Below, piece after piece: positions 1 to 10,953 of a stretch of 64,000 nucleotides of DNA. Source of the DNA: Sphagnum compactum (lineage: Eukaryota > Bryophyta > Sphagnopsida > Sphagnales); NCBI GenBank assembly GCA_965153455.1, contig OZ234498.1, positions 16,182,001 to 16,246,000 on the forward strand. Reading direction: 5' to 3'. Below the pieces are notes generated by a model. The model worked only from the letters and a program-made list of their open reading frames with translations, was not told where the DNA came from and ran no database searches. A program made the position numbers and the translations under genes. How positions within the stretch are numbered: the stretch's first letter is position 1; each line of letters opens with the position of its first letter.

Positions 1-1634
1 CCACTTTGCAACTAGTTCTTCAGCTCCCCAACTATCATTCCATAGCTTCCTCTCACAACATTGTATTTTTACATGATTTATGTGTGCATGGTAATTATAA
101 TTCAGAGTTAGATTGATGAAGTTTCAATTATCACATTCTATGATTGTAGCTCCGCATTGCAAATGTTGAACATTATGTAACAATTATTTCAAATCATATC
201 CTACTTTTCAGGTTTATTCATGGATTTGTATGTGTTTGATATCCCAAGGAGGAAAGTGCTTGTTTTAACCAATTATTTTACAACTACATGTCTCCTGCAG
301 TTACAATGTGACTCAAAATTAACAGATGGGCTTTTGAAAATTTCCAACTGGATAAGTAGGCCTTCCACAAAAAGATGATGTCTTGAGTAGATTGGTACAG
401 AAGGGATGAACATGATAAGATGTTAACAATATAAGGTGTTACCAATAATTCAAATTTTCTTTTCTTTCCCCCAAAACTTCATCTGTCATTTTACCCATGA
501 TGATTTCAAGAATCACACATTTCTAGCCATTTTAATATAGCCCCACTTGAACGGTACAAAATATTCTACATATTTAGGTTATGTTGGGACTTATCAATTT
601 GTGTTAACCCATGGTTCATCTATGCACCATTTTGGTATGAAATGCATTAATCACTTTTTTTATTTGGTTTGTATAATTTAACATGATTAAGAGTTCAACT
701 TGAGGAGCTTGTCTTAATATCATCCCATAGCTTTCACATTTATTTTCTTATTAAAAATAAGAAAAATCTTTTATATTTGCCTTCCATTACAAAATTAAGA
801 ATTAGATATTTGTTATATATCACCAATATCACTTCACAAACCTAAAGGTGTGTTGTGAAGTGTGTTTATTTTACTTGTTAACACCCTATTTCACACATGA
901 TTAAATTTGTAAACCATAGATTTTTTAAGCCTGAGTATTTGTGTGAAAGCCTCCATTGTTTGAAGACAAACTATTACATAAAACTTCAATGAAGTTTTAA
1001 AGCAAAAACATAATGCTCCATGGATAATTGTGTAGTTCCTATTTCCTTGACTGTATGTGAATGATGAATTTATTAAAATGTTTTGAATGTATATTTCCTA
1101 TCTTTTAGAGGTTGGACTGTATTTGATAATCAAGTCAATGGCATGGGATCCCTTTTTAATAAAACAATCTTTAATTTATATATGTTTTGTATGAGCATGC
1201 AAGATTGGGCTTTTCACTAATCTTATACAACTTTGATTATTCCTAAACATAAGAGCTTGTGGATCATCACAAACTTGAAGTTTAATGAACAATTTTGATA
1301 ACAATGAAATTTTTGGTTTTTTAAAAAAGAATTTGATTCTCAAAGTTTTAATAGTTGACATAACTATAGTATATTATAACTTATTACTTCATAGTATTGC
1401 TAGATGAAATTGTAACAAAAGTAGGCATCTTGCTTTGGATGTTATGAAGTTCAATTTTAGGAAGCTTAGGTGGAAGTGGACATTCACAAGACTAATGCCT
1501 TTTTTATTACAATCATGATAGGTTGTCCATTTCTTAAGTTTAGTAATGTGCTCCTAATGTTCTTTGTGTTGTTTTAGTGTAAGCTCCATGTATAAGGCTT
1601 AACATAATATATACCCCATATTCCATTCCCTTGC
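1..1634. other. AT-rich intergenic DNA, no gene seen
   Basis: Very AT-rich sequence with stop codons in all frames. The only open frames are about 60 codons long, of low complexity and without family resemblance. I see no transposon protein motif, RNA gene or clear repeat in this stretch. Confidence 0.6.
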
Positions 1635-1754
1635 CATTAGCCTAGGCCAAAAATGGCAAAAAACACATGTAGGCAAAAAATAATCTTGTAGCTAATGAGG
1701 TGAGGCAACATGCACCCCAACAGGCCCATGTTTTTCATTGCCCCAAGCTAATGG
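1635..1754. repeat. Small inverted-repeat (MITE-like) element
   Basis: The left end begins CCATTAGCCTAGGCC and the right end finishes GCCCCAAGCTAATGG. The reverse complement of the right end aligns with the left arm over roughly 28-36 bases with gaps, including a CATG-TTTTT/AAAAA-CATG block further in. Total length is about 120 bp. No clear target-site duplication is visible, so the superfamily is undetermined. It may simply be a degenerate foldback sequence. Confidence 0.4.
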
Positions 1755-3429
1755 ATGCAAATGTGTAGATTTTGGGTGCACCCATCCAATTGATGAGTTG
1801 TTTTGAAGTCTACCCAATGCTTGTTGGGTTTCTTCTCAAAATATGAATGTTGGGTAACTGATTTAATCATGCCTTTATATCATTTTATTTTGTTGGGTTG
1901 TCACGCCTTTTAGTATCACGAAGTTTCATATCATTATGAAATGTAAAAAAATACAAATAATTAGCTTCAATTTCTTTAAATTCTTATTAAAATGAGATTC
2001 TAGATTGATTTGAAAAATTATGCAAGAATTGATTAAAATAAAGCACGTCAATTTTTTAAATAAATTGAAATATAAATGTTTTTAATTTATTTTAAAATTT
2101 TCAATAAGGCTTTGATGAAGATTTAATAATAAAAGTATACTGAAATTAATTTTTAATTGATTAATTTTTGTATTGTTGTTGCCTCTTATATAATAAAAAT
2201 TTATTATTGCCCTAAGATATTACACATGCATGTATGATTTTAGTTTTTACTAAGCATGTATGGGGCAAACACAACTAGTTTTTCTCTTGAGAAAGGGGTG
2301 GGGGTGTTGGATTTTGTCATTCCCCTTTTGTTCCCATCAAGTTCCCCAACATGTTCCCAATAACTCCTCACTTTATCCCATATCCTTTGCTTTAAGTTTT
2401 ATTCTTATAACTTACATAAGTAGTAAGTAGTTCAACGACAACTACATGGTTGAATGGCTCATTTTTGGCAAATAGACATTCCATATAGATACTTAGCAAA
2501 TTCTTAAAAAGTGATCAAATGGACATGGTTGTTTATTTTTAAAATTTTAATATTAAAATCTTTAATTATCAAATGTTAATTCATTTATGAAACCTCCTAA
2601 ACCTTGGTCAAAATCAATATCAAAAGTTATTGATGATTATTATGATGGATGTCACTTGGAAATCCCTAGAAAAGAAACTCACAAAATCCACATGAATGAG
2701 GCCCAAATAAAGATTTCAAAAACATTTTCATTAGGCCAAAAAAATTTGAGAACAAAAAAAAAATCATTTCAAAGGGACTTTTGAGAATTAGGTTCAATTT
2801 TGATCCTTCAAAAGTCTATAACTACCATTTGGTTAAGGATTTAAAAAAGGATTTCACATCTAATTATATTACTTCATTTTTAAAGGCATATTTAATCGTT
2901 GTAAAAATATAAAGTAGATTTTAATATGAATTTTTCAATTGATTAACAATCTAATCTACAAGCCAATTCATATTTTTAAACTTCAAAAGTTCACTATTAA
3001 TCATGAATGTGTTATTTTCAAAAAACAGTTGTACATATGTGTTCATAATCATGTTGTTAATATATTATCAATTGTTAATTAACAAATTCAAAATTATGTT
3101 ATCTTCCATAGCATCTATACACAATGCACTCTAATAAAATAACAATTGTGACACCAAAAGTGAAGTCATTCAACCATGCAATCACCCCAAAAGAGGAGAT
3201 TACAACTTACAACATATCTATTTGGGACTGTCCAAAGTTTGATTATTATTTTTTTGTGATGGGCCAATCAAAGATGCTCATCACAAGAAGAAGAAGGAAA
3301 AAAAAAGATTTTTGGGGTCTCCACAACTAATAAATATGAGACACAAATATGTTGTTATACCTTCATTGAAAGAAATAACAACTATTCCCGAAGTATATAT
3401 CTCATTTGAGTAAGCTTGCTTGAAAAAAT
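1755..3429. other. AT-rich intergenic DNA, no gene seen
   Basis: Contains open frames of 60-90 codons on both strands, rich in Lys, Asn and Phe as expected from AT-rich random sequence. None shows a recognisable domain. The minus-strand side near 3281-3550 may hold further debris of the adjacent gag-like relic, including the peptide stretch GKKIDDLD in another frame. Confidence 0.5.
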
Positions 3430-3878
3430 TGAAGCATTTTCTCAAACATAGAAATATTGTCCCACACGAGGAGGAAATTGTTAGCAAGACTACCGGTCCA
3501 ACTTTTGACATCATATCAAGATCATCAATCTTCTTCCCCATATTCTCCATCTAGTGATAAAGGTCTTACCAAGTCTAGCAAGGTAAGCATACACAATACC
3601 TCCATCCTTGAGGTTGCACTTGTGAAACTATTTGGTAAGATAAGTAACATTCTCCTCAATGAAGCAAAATCAGTGTAGCCCATGTATTGGCTAAAGTCTT
3701 GTGTTTCAACAAGTTGTTGCATATGCATTTCATCAATATAGTTGATGATATTCACAACATCCTTGTCTTTCATATCCCAAGTAGGCTTATCATTTGCATC
3801 ATGACGTTTAGATTCACCATTATGAGCTTGAAAACTGAATTTAAGTTGAAACTTCAGAAGGAAACAAGTTCTTGCCAT
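3430..3878 (-). pseudogene. Probable Ty1/copia gag fragment
   Basis: The minus-strand frame from 3878 encodes about 117 residues containing KPTWDMKDKDVVNII, then DEMHMQQLVETQD, then LPNSFTSATSRME. Read across two frames it ends in GKKIDDLD. This order resembles the copia Gag_UBN2 region: a Trp-containing 'W..KD..V..II' block, a 'TA.EAWDTL'-like block, and a final 'L..(G/E)EKIDDED' motif before 'ALLLLCSLP'. The final motif lies in a different frame from the first two, so at least one frameshift is needed. No integrase or reverse transcriptase is seen beside it. The assignment rests on motif resemblance only; it could be another retroelement capsid gene. Confidence 0.4.
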
Positions 3879-4191
3879 TCGAATGCCTGATTGTCAGTAC
3901 TTCTTTCATGTCAATAGACATCACAGGGACTGCTACAGGCTCAGAAGTTGTACCAATAAGTGTACTCAAAGCACTGATTGCAAAAATCAATGAAAAACTC
4001 GATCAACAAGTCTGCTTGAAGCAGTGATAATAAAATCAAGAAAAAACCATCAATCAACCAGGACTATTGCATGCACAACAGTTGTGCCAACAGGGGTGCT
4101 CAAAGCACTCCTCCTAAGACCAAGAGGAAGAATAAAATTAATCCTGTTTTTCTCTATTGTGGGCCCATTACCTATAAACATACATAATTAA
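3879..4191. other. Intergenic DNA, possibly the retroelement's upstream flank
   Basis: No gene seen. It lies immediately upstream (in minus-strand sense) of the gag-like relic, so it could be untranslated leader or LTR sequence of that element, but I found no primer-binding site or matching LTR pair. Confidence 0.35.
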
Positions 4192-4420
4192 AGAGCAAGA
4201 CTGATGCTCAATAGTGGAATGAAAAACAACAAACCTTTTTTACCAACAAAGAGAAAAAACAGAGTGTAACACAAATATATATTCTTGAAGTAAACCACAT
4301 TCTCTCATATTGTAAGAGCAAGATTGATGCTCAGTGATGGAATGAAAAACAACAAATCTTTTTCACTGACAGAGAAAAACAGAGTGTAACACAAATATAT
4401 GTTCTTGGAGTAAGCATGCA
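4192..4420. repeat. Direct tandem duplication, period about 123 bp
   Basis: A copy starting AGAGCAAGACTGATGCTCA at 4192 is followed by AGAGCAAGATTGATGCTCA at 4315. Both continue through TGGAATGAAAAACAACAAA and CAGAGTGTAACACAAATATAT and end with TTCTTG(A/G)AGTAA. The copies differ by scattered substitutions and short indels, indicating an old duplication. No protein is encoded. Confidence 0.75.
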
Positions 4421-5532
4421 AGCCTGAAAGTGTCTGCCCTAGCTATATTACTCATCCATTAACTGAATCACAAGTTGGGCATTGATAAGATGTGCATAGT
4501 CAAGAGACCATTCAATGTCAAGAGGATGCCAAGTTTACTGTCTGCCAAAGCTATGCTAGAGTACTTCCGCATCTTCTGTAAAGGTGGATACACACTGGAG
4601 AGGCTGTGTGTTTCTATGTACACATTTGGAGACTAGTGTACTCTACAATTTCAAGAATGTGCATATGAAGATTGTGTGAGGATTTGCACATATGATAGCA
4701 AATTCCATTGCAAAGGTCAGTGAGTCCAAACACTAAATTGTCTTCTCTGTCTGGTCCCATGTACACATACACCAACATGCAGCAGTAGATAGTCAGTCAA
4801 GTGGTGTATGCACTTTCCTCAATCAGTCACTTGAAAATAGGTGTAAACCAATTTGCACTCAGACAGTATTCAGAAAAACAGTTAATAGATGTCCACCAAA
4901 AGAGCAAGCAATGATTTCTATTCTGAAAACTCTACATCAGTCAATGATGCTACAAAAGGGAATTCCAGGCTCCTCCAGGCTCCAAATGGTTTACACTGCA
5001 ACTCATATTGCACAATGTTGCCTGGAACTCTTTATCCAATTGTTTATCAGATCATCAAGCCTGGCTGGTGACAACTGGGTAAGGCTCATTGCGAGTTATA
5101 ATTTATGCACCTGTTTCAAACTCCAAACATGAGAGCCTTTCTCCATTGCACACTATTATGCGTCTAAAAACCATTTGATAAAAGCACAAGACAGAAAGGT
5201 CATGAGTAACAGACAAACTGAGTATTAAGGCAGGCAAGGTCATTTGGGTGTCAACTTGTTAAACCTTGGCAAATTTGAGCACCATGATTCATCCAAGGAA
5301 TGTGTACATCAAAGGTGAACATTATGTGTAATTAAAAGAATCAAATGCTAAACTGAAAATAATCAATAAGTGCATGATTGAGATGCATGTTGTGACAGCC
5401 AAGAAAGTTCATACCCACAACTTATAACCCAGATACAGAATGCTGTCATGTCATTGCTGCCTCAAGCTCATGAAATTTTCTAGACCCGGACTTGGATAGT
5501 TTTGTCTGCAGCCAATAAGTTTGCATCATGAG
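4421..5532. other. Downstream flank of the kinase gene, probably including its 3' UTR
   Basis: Less AT-rich than the DNA further left. It lies directly beyond the stop codon of the minus-strand kinase gene, so at least the part nearest 5532 should be 3' UTR. I could not fix a polyadenylation site. No separate coding region is supported. Confidence 0.45.
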
Positions 5533-8128
5533 TCACTGCCTCCAGTCTTTGCCATAGTCCCCTGAACCTGTGCGTAAGATCCTGAGATCCTGGTCTGCAC
5601 TCTTCAGCATCTCCACCACCTCTTGCATTGTTGGTCTGCTCTCTGGTGAAGCTTGCGCACACATGGTTGCTGCCTGCCATTGTACATAAGCACTTACTTA
5701 GATGCAAGCTGTAAGCTATGGAGACATTATACCCAGCATTTACCGGATATAGACAGCCTGCCAACCAGGAAAGCCTGCTAACACACAAAATCACCTAGCA
5801 ATGTGAATATAACCACCTGTACCAGCCTGATTAACTCATCCTCCTGGAATTTGCCTTCCAGCTTTGGATCAACTAGGCCATGGATATTTCCTTCCAAGAC
5901 CAAGGGGCCAGCCCAGTCCACAATCGTCCGTGTAGTGGTCCCTATCCGTTCAATAGGCTTCCTCCCACTGATCAGCTCCAGCAGTAGTATTCCAAAGCTG
6001 TATACATCACAACTCTCTGAAACCTTTCCCCACATGGCATACTCTGGTGCTAAGTAGCCAAGAGTACCCTTCACTCGTGTTGTTACATGTGTTGCACCCT
6101 GTGGAATCAGTTTTGCAAATCCAAAATCTGCCACCTGAGCATCAAAATTGTCATCCAAGAGAATGTTGCTGGCCTTGATGTCCCGGTGAATGATGTGAGG
6201 TGTTGCATAGTGGTGTAAATATCTGTACAGAAACAGTGGAGGGATAGCCAACCATGATCACTGTCATCCACATGCTTCTCATTTTACCACAAAGGGGTAC
6301 TGAAGCAGAGGAAGCAGCTGATAAACTGAAGCCACTTTCATTGATCGATGATTGTCTCTTCAATCCAGAACACCAAGGTTATTTTTGGTGGTTCTTTTGT
6401 AATGTGAAGGTTTTGTATCCTAGAAAGAACTCATAAAATGCCCTTCATATCAACTGTCATATGAGAGATCTGCTTTGGACTTCTAGAACTAAAGGCAACA
6501 AGAAGGCTGATGTAAGTAGAAAGAAAACTGGTGGAAGTACTTACGCAAGGCCTTCAGCAGAGCCAATAGCAATTTTCATCCTCTGTTGCCAATCAAGGGT
6601 GGACTCTGATGAGAATTGGCCATGCAAATGAGAGAGCAAACTGAGCTTTGGCATGTAGTCATACACAATCAAGCGCTCCTGACCCTCTGCACAGTAACCC
6701 TTCAGGCTCAACAGGTTTTTGTGTCGCACACGCCCCAGAATCTCAACTTCTACTGCAAACTCCATCTCTGCCTTGGTGCTCCACACTTTCAACCTTTTCA
6801 CTGCAATCTGCTTCCCCATCACCCAGGGTCTCTCATTCAGCTCCAGAGAAGCAAATTGATACCTTGCAAAATACAGACAAACCAAAATGCACACATATAA
6901 GCCAGGCTGCAATTTCCCTCTTGCACTGCTAGTGATATGCAACATGTGATTGAGGACAGCAGCATGCAGAAACAATGTCACCATCATCTCAACATGACAA
7001 CAATCTGGGTGGTCTCTTTGCTCCAAACCCTAGACCATCCACTAATGGCAACTGATGGCACTGAACATGAGGTTTGATAGGAAAATCTCAGTCAAAATTT
7101 TTTCTAACAGAGGCTGCAAGAAAGATGGAAAACACATGTTTAAATGTGAGGAACAGGGCACTCCCGTACTTGGTCTCCGCTTGGTAGCTGACCCCAGTAC
7201 ACACTGCCAAAGCCACCTTCACCTAGCTTGTTGTCATAGTTGAAACTATTTGTAGCAGCATGCAATTCTCTTAATGAAAAAATGCGCCATGTGCCACCCT
7301 TTATGTTATCCACTGGCCTGCTGCACTCACAACCCAAAGCTCAACATGCATATTTCCAATCCAATATGTGATATCAAGGATCTGCTTTTTACACAAGTGC
7401 AGTGGTGAAGAGTAGAGATCGAAAGAGCTTGGCTCTGCACCCTCGTTATTGCAATACCTCCCACCATCTTCCATGATGAGTTTGAACAGAGGAAGGAAGA
7501 AGAGGGAGAGCAGCACATATCAATCCTATTCTTAGAGGCTCATCCCGGTGATTTAGACATAACCGTGAGGCCTTTATACCATTCCATGAGTCATGAAGAT
7601 ATATACAAGGGTTGAACAAGTCGTCCCCAGACAACTTGCCCTTACCAATGGCGACATGACACCCGCCAGCCAGGACATGGAGGAAGAAGGAAATCCTGAA
7701 AGCACCTTTTGGCTACATACTCTTATTACCATCTCTATTCTCACCACCCATCTCCCTTATTCCACAAACATGTATCTGAATTCTCTGACTTGAGTTGACA
7801 CTAGTTCTAGTGACTGTCACTGAAGAAGAAAAAAAGGGGAGGAAACTCACATGTCTTCTTCAGCTGCCCCACTACAACACCATTTAGCGAACAATGCCAT
7901 AATTTCCTTCAATCAGCCCCACTCTCTCCTCCGCCTTCACTTTCTCTGATACCAAACTCTCTGCGTCTCCCTCTCCTTCTGCAGTCTTATTATTGAGCCC
8001 TCTTTCCACAGCTTCAAGTTGAGAAGCAATAGCTGTTGTACCCCAACTCAGCTGCAGTAGCAGACAGAAACGCCATGGCATCTTCTTCTATACTACCTCC
8101 TCTGCTGCTCACAGACTATGCATCCCAT
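5533..8128 (-). CDS. PTI1-like receptor-like cytoplasmic kinase (At3g15890 type), five exons
   Basis: Predicted Ser/Thr(/Tyr) kinase of 330 residues, probably membrane-anchored and acting in receptor-linked signalling. My exon model on the minus strand is 8128-8097, 7320-7170, 6807-6545, 6222-5817 and 5673-5533. All introns are GT-AG and phases agree (total 993 nt with stop TGA at 5535-5533). Residues 1-6 read MGCIVC, a myristoylation/palmitoylation signal. The kinase core follows: GEGGFG loop at 44-49, catalytic Lys65 in IAVK, HRD at 161-163, DFG at 181-183 and APE at 207-209. Family phrases such as ATNSFNYDNKLGEG, GYCAEGQERLIVYDYMP and GTLGYLAPEYAM are intact. The later exons are secure. 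The 32-nt first exon is inferred, because an in-frame stop at 7343-7341 forces an upstream exon and this one restores both ATG and phase. Confidence 0.88.
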
Positions 8129-8400
8129 CCAAGGCTGTCTATCTAGGAGTAAGCAGCGACAGCATCCTTGGGCAAATATATAACTCCGACAGCTCTGTAC
8201 CAATCCCTGGTCCCAACTCTTGTCTAGTCTTCAACGGCCCAAAGACAGATCTCCACAGCGACACTGATAGAAAAGTCCAGACTCATCGGCTGTCGCGTTG
8301 CAATACTACACGCAGGCGCTCTCGCACGCACTCTTTCTTCCTCTCTCTCTCTCTGTTTGTCTCCTTGTTATTATTCTTTACAGCAGTACAAGGGGCAGCT
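8129..8400 (-). promoter_or_regulatory. Promoter/5' leader region of the PTI1-like kinase gene
   Basis: On the minus strand a TATATA hexamer lies at 8182-8177, about 50 bp before the proposed ATG. A (GA)7 tract (CT on plus) lies at 8341-8354. The block is richer in CpG than the neighbouring intergenic DNA. Either the TATA motif is used with a very short leader, or transcription starts further upstream within or beyond the GA-rich stretch. The sequence alone does not decide. Confidence 0.45.
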
Positions 8401-8797
8401 TCATCACGTCAGTCAAATAATTAAATTAATTTTGAAGACTCCACATCCCCAAACAGAATATTCTGAAAGATTCCCTACTTTCCTTCACCAGATGTTCTTT
8501 TGAAAAATAAAATATTTTTGAAATTTTCAACATTTCTGAGAACAATAAAATTATTGTCTAAGCTGCCAAGGTACTACACAGTAGAGTTATCTGTAAAGTC
8601 ACCTTCTGTTTCACCCCATATCTCCTCTGCTTTGGCCCCCTATCCGCTCTTTCAGTGGTATCCGCAAAGTAAGGAAATTTTATTAAATCTGGTATGAAAT
8701 GTTGAAACTCAGCATTTAATGCACAAGGTTCAAGAGTAATAATACTAATTGTACAAGTAGGAGCAGTGAAAATATATGTAGCAGCAGTGCAGGCGCT
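8401..8797. other. Intergenic DNA, no gene seen
   Basis: AT-rich sequence between the kinase promoter and a foldback element. The 65-codon plus-strand frame at 8500 shows no family signal. Confidence 0.5.
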
Positions 8798-8882
8798 CAG
8801 GGAAAAGGAAACAGAGGATGAAACTCAGTTTACCACCAAAATTGGTGGAAAAACTAGTTTGGGTCCCGGTTATTTCCTTTTG
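8798..8882. repeat. Foldback (palindromic) element, copy A
   Basis: Starts CAGGGAAAAGGAAA and ends near TATTTCCTTTTG. The centre is the palindrome CCACCAAAATTGGTGG, flanked by AAACTCAGTTTA on one side and (inverted) AAACTAGTTTTT on the other. The arms pair across most of the 85 bp. It resembles the element at 27478-27575 in both ends and core. Confidence 0.6.
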
Positions 8883-9151
8883 TAAAATTTTCATTCCCAG
8901 TTACACGTTTGATGCCCTTCTATGCCGAAGCCGGCATTCTCGCCCCCTAATCGCCTGACTTTACGAATAACTCTAGTGTGTGTTAGTTTTTCTGGTTGCA
9001 AAGTAACCTAAAAGTCTGTTTTCCACCATAACTAGTAACTTGCACGCCTTTGGATCAAGTGAATTTGAGCAGTTTTTTACTTGAAAATTTTTTCATTGGC
9101 TTTTTTGGGTACCTGTGTTTCGCCCAAATCAGGCTTTTATTTGTTGGCCAG

Positions 9152-9959
9152 AGTGAACCGGCACCTAAGCTGGTACCTTCACCTCCTTTCAGTGGCCAGA
9201 AAAACTAAAAACCTGTCAGATTTGTTTTAGTGAATTTGGAGATCACTCTACAGAGCACAATTTTATCTTTGCTAATATGTGGGCATTTTGAAAAACGTTT
9301 CTGTAAAGTGTCGATGGGTGTCCCCAGAAAAAGTAGAAAAGAAGAATTTTACGACCCTTGAATCCAGGTGTTCCCCCAAATAAGAACCCCTTGGCTCCAG
9401 CTTCAGTTGGCACTTGCTTCAGGAACATCCCACTCCAAGGGCAGTACTCCACACATATTTCACCCAGGAAATGTTAAATTTGTACTCACAGACAGTGATT
9501 TAGGGGAGGTTCCCATACGAGTGGGTTCTCCTGAGGGAGGGTCGCATCAGGGCGGTAGCCTGAGGGCATTCCTGACCGATGGAGAACACACTAGTATGGG
9601 AATCTCCACGCACTTAACAATCTCATCTTTTTCTTTCCTCCATTCTTTCCTTCTTGTTTTTTTGAATTTTTCTGATTTGTCCCTTTCCTCCTTGTGTTTT
9701 TGAATTTTCGTGATCCATCCTATCAAAAAATCTTTCCATGGGAACATGGGAACATAGAAATATAGTGGGATCTCCACCACCGCATAACTCTCTAGGGATC
9801 TTCTGCTGCGGAGATCCCTCAAAATACAAAGAGAAATAAAAAGAGAGGTTTTTACATCTTAAGACAATACGTTTACCATGGTTACAAGCAACCCTTTTTT
9901 TTCGGAATTTTTAACATTTTTAGTTTCTACCATGGTACCAGTCAAGGTACCGGTTCACT
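9152..9959. repeat. Candidate 0.8-kb element bounded by 26-bp inverted repeats
   Basis: The left arm at 9152-9177 begins AGTGAACCGG and ends GGTACC. The right arm at 9934-9959 begins GGTACCAG and ends CCGGTTCACT. The arms match at about 22 of 26 positions. The interior has no convincing coding region but holds two strong hairpins (9506-9606 and about 9768-9820). No target-site duplication could be identified, and the similarity does not clearly extend outside the arms, so this is a candidate non-autonomous element rather than a classified one. Confidence 0.4.
9506..9606. repeat. Strong imperfect hairpin (26-bp arms, 49-nt loop)
   Basis: The left arm (9506-9531) contains TTCCCATACGAGTGGG and the right arm (9581-9606) contains CACTAGTATGGGAA. 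They pair at 23 of 26 positions, ending GTTCTCC/GGAGAAC at the loop side. The geometry would suit a miRNA-precursor-like fold or a small foldback element. No expression evidence is available. Confidence 0.55.
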
Positions 9960-10642
9960 CAAGGCTTGTTTCCTTCTTGGGTGGAGGACTTTTCATACTT
10001 GAGTACTTCCTCGAGTTGGGGGCAGAGGAAAGGCAGTTGATTAGGTCCTCTGTCTGACATTTAAAACCATTTGAATATACGACAACAGTGTGTCTCTTGC
10101 CTCTTCTCCTCTTGTCTCTCATCTCTTGTCTTATCTTATTATCAAAGGCAAACTTCTACGCAACTCCTGCTTTGAGAGAGAGATGAATGGAATAAAATGT
10201 AACTTATAAGCGAAGGCCTGGTCCCCATTCCTCCCCTAAACTGAGTCATTTTAGGGAGGCCTGCAGGACCATGTCTTCCCCAGTGTAAAGCATGAAAGGG
10301 GTTTTAATCAAGTAGCACAAAGTCTGCATGTGATTGGCCAAAGGGTTGTTTCAATTGATGATGGAATCTTTGGCATGGGGAGGTGCTTTCAAATGCAAAG
10401 AAACAATCCTTGGAGTGCTTTATGTGTGTGAGGAACCTGTTTTTAAGTACAATTCTCATATGTATCTTCTTTGTTTCTTCATGGATTTCGGGTTTGGTCT
10501 AATTGTGATATGGAATTGTGATGTGGAATGGAGGTTTTTTCAATGTGTATTCCAATATGGAAATTGTAAATTCTTTTTGGCAGAAATTATGATATAAACA
10601 TCGAACACCTACTATTTATAGTGTGAAGTGAAAGGGCGGAAT
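9960..10642. other. Intergenic DNA with a short hairpin, no gene seen
   Basis: Contains a hairpin near 10217-10270 (CTCCCCTAAA against TTTAGGGAG, with an outer GGTCC/GGACC pair) and an 87-codon plus-strand frame at 10334 rich in Phe and Cys without family resemblance. Confidence 0.4.
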
Positions 10643-10800
10643 TAGGCCTCGGCAAGGTAAGGTAATTTACCTTTTCTACCCGGTAAAAGGGTAAAGTTCT
10701 AGGGTAAGTCACTAAGGTAGACAATGGGGTAAGGTAGAGGGTAGGGTAAAGGTAGCTGGTCAGGGTTAAACGTTAACTACCCATAAATTACCCGTACCTA
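10643..10800. repeat. Subterminal GGTAA-motif cluster of the hAT element
   Basis: About a dozen copies of GGTAA(G/A) or its complement TTACC lie within 160 bp, for example GGTAAGGTAATTTACC, CCCGGTAAAAGGGTAAAG and GGGGTAAGGTAGAGGG. By analogy with Ac/Ds-type hAT elements, such clusters are binding sites for the transposase zinc finger. The probable left terminus is near TAGGCCTCGGC at 10643. Confidence 0.5.
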
Positions 10801-10953
10801 CTCATCACCAGTGGTCAGTGTAGCGGCACCTCAGTGGCTCGGTCCTTGCATCTGGGCTCCGGAGACCGGAAGTTCGTACGGACTACGGAGTTCGAACTGA
10901 GGCCTGACTTCAGACTGAGTCCCGGACGGCTTGCTCAGAGATCGGCGGTGAAC

